From contig CAYOQJ010000061.1 of the NCBI GenBank assembly GCA_964406095.1, positions 1 to 44,541 of the forward strand: DNA of 44,541 nucleotides, read 5' to 3'. A program made the translations under genes and the position numbers. Positions 44,377 to 44,541 of this stretch are shown here, piece by piece (position 1 is the stretch's first letter; every line of letters starts with the position of its first letter). The notes below the pieces were generated by a model, which saw nothing but the letters and a program-made list of their open reading frames with translations, searched no databases and was not told where the DNA came from. Source of the stretch: M55B167 sp964406095. Lineage in GTDB: Bacteria; Verrucomicrobiota; Kiritimatiellia; RFP12; UBA1067.

Positions 44377-44541
44377 ATGGCAGGGTCCTCACGAGGCGGA
44401 AGCCAATGTTGCCGTTCCGATACGCCGGGGCGAAGCTGTACCGAGACGCCGAACGACAGGGCGACGCGGTATAGCCCCAGCCTCCGCCCCGGAATACGCG
44501 GCGCGAACCCGAATCCGAACCATCCGGATCGGTCCCCAGTT
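44375..44541 (-). CDS. DGR target gene, 3' end (FGE/C-type-lectin fold)
   Basis: Only the last 54 codons lie in the window; the gene continues beyond the right edge. The readable end contains DPDGSDSGSRRVFRGGGWGY, then TASPCRSASRYSF and NIGFRLVRTLP before a TAG. RGGGW, CRSA.R and GFRLVR are the signature of the formylglycine-generating-enzyme (FGE-sulfatase)-type C-type-lectin fold used as DGR target. Diversified residues would cluster on the ligand-binding face. It lies 149 bp before the HRDC gene, same strand. Secretion or surface display cannot be judged without the N-terminus. Confidence 0.92.
   Translation of the reverse strand, partial: LGTDPDGSDSGSRRVFRGGGWGYTASPCRSASRYSFAPAYRNGNIGFRLVRTLP
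44388..44517 (-). repeat. DGR variable region (VR)
   Basis: This 130-bp segment inside the target gene aligns without gaps to the TR. Of 22 differences, 21 lie at TR adenines (minus strand) and one changes TCG to GCG. The last 24 bp (44388-44411) are identical to the TR and include the probable initiation-of-mutagenic-homing (IMH) region. Fourteen codons differ (for example Asn to Arg, Gly, Tyr, Pro, Ser or Phe). Confidence 0.95.

Noticed and set aside
1..44541. Prophage, CRISPR, tRNA or rRNA genes
   Set aside because: I found no spaced direct-repeat array, no cloverleaf-like sequence, no capsid, terminase or integrase motif in any frame.

Overview
The window reads as a chromosomal segment of an uncultured Gram-negative bacterium, most likely of the PVC superphylum (Kiritimatiellota or Lentisphaerota). 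This placement is an inference. It rests on lipid A genes (KdsD, LpxI, LpxB), an ExbB-ExbD-TonB set, an orphan GspG-like pseudopilin with a Cys-Pro-rich tail, a eukaryote-like fused glycogen debranching enzyme, and secreted proteins ending in an FFKVVV-type tail. Genes are dense, on both strands and mostly ordinary housekeeping functions. I saw no tRNA, rRNA, CRISPR array or intact insertion sequence.

Layout. 1-3.6 kb: a fragmentary secreted protein, a thioredoxin/CcdA-like membrane protein whose last helix is cut off by an in-frame UGA, a class I methyltransferase flanked by REP-like palindromes, and a secreted TIM-barrel sugar isomerase homologue. 3.7-12.3 kb: envelope biogenesis, with KdsD, ExbB/ExbD/TonB, a GT4 glycosyltransferase, LpxI, LpxB, a GNAT acetyltransferase and a NodB-type deacetylase. 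12.4-14.8 kb: two adjacent signalling proteins that carry histidine-kinase dimerisation-like segments but no ATPase domain. 14.9-21.9 kb: pseudopilin, DJ-1 protein, M42 aminopeptidase, RmuC, DedA-like protein and a large secreted protein. 22-31 kb: RecJ, MutS and a 1421-residue GH13 plus amylo-1,6-glucosidase fusion. 31-38 kb: ELM1-like protein, DxD glycosyltransferase, HAD phosphatase, acyl-CoA synthetase, peptide deformylase and rhamnulokinase. 38-42 kb: a PF03773 permease, a DUF3299-like protein and a PhoD-like phosphatase, with a rearranged fragment of a phosphatase paralogue beside the permease.

The most striking system is at the right edge (about 42.5-44.5 kb, minus strand): a diversity-generating retroelement (DGR). 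It comprises the 3' end of a C-type-lectin/FGE-like target gene with its variable region (VR), an HRDC-domain accessory gene, a DGR-type reverse transcriptase and a template repeat (TR). The 130-bp TR and VR align without gaps. I count 22 differences, 21 of them at template adenines, which is the hallmark of adenine-specific mutagenic retrohoming. A short stem with a GGGA tetraloop lies 11 nt beyond the VR, resembling the target-recognition hairpin known from phage BPP-1. The cassette has HRDC where many DGRs have Avd.

Promoter-like sequences at three genes (GT4, lpxI, ELM1) place the -10 box only 6-8 nt before the ATG, which suggests leaderless mRNAs. Several non-coding repeats (REP palindromes, a GGGACAGGCACT pair, a CCACGAAA inverted repeat, a 7-bp tandem repeat) lie between genes.
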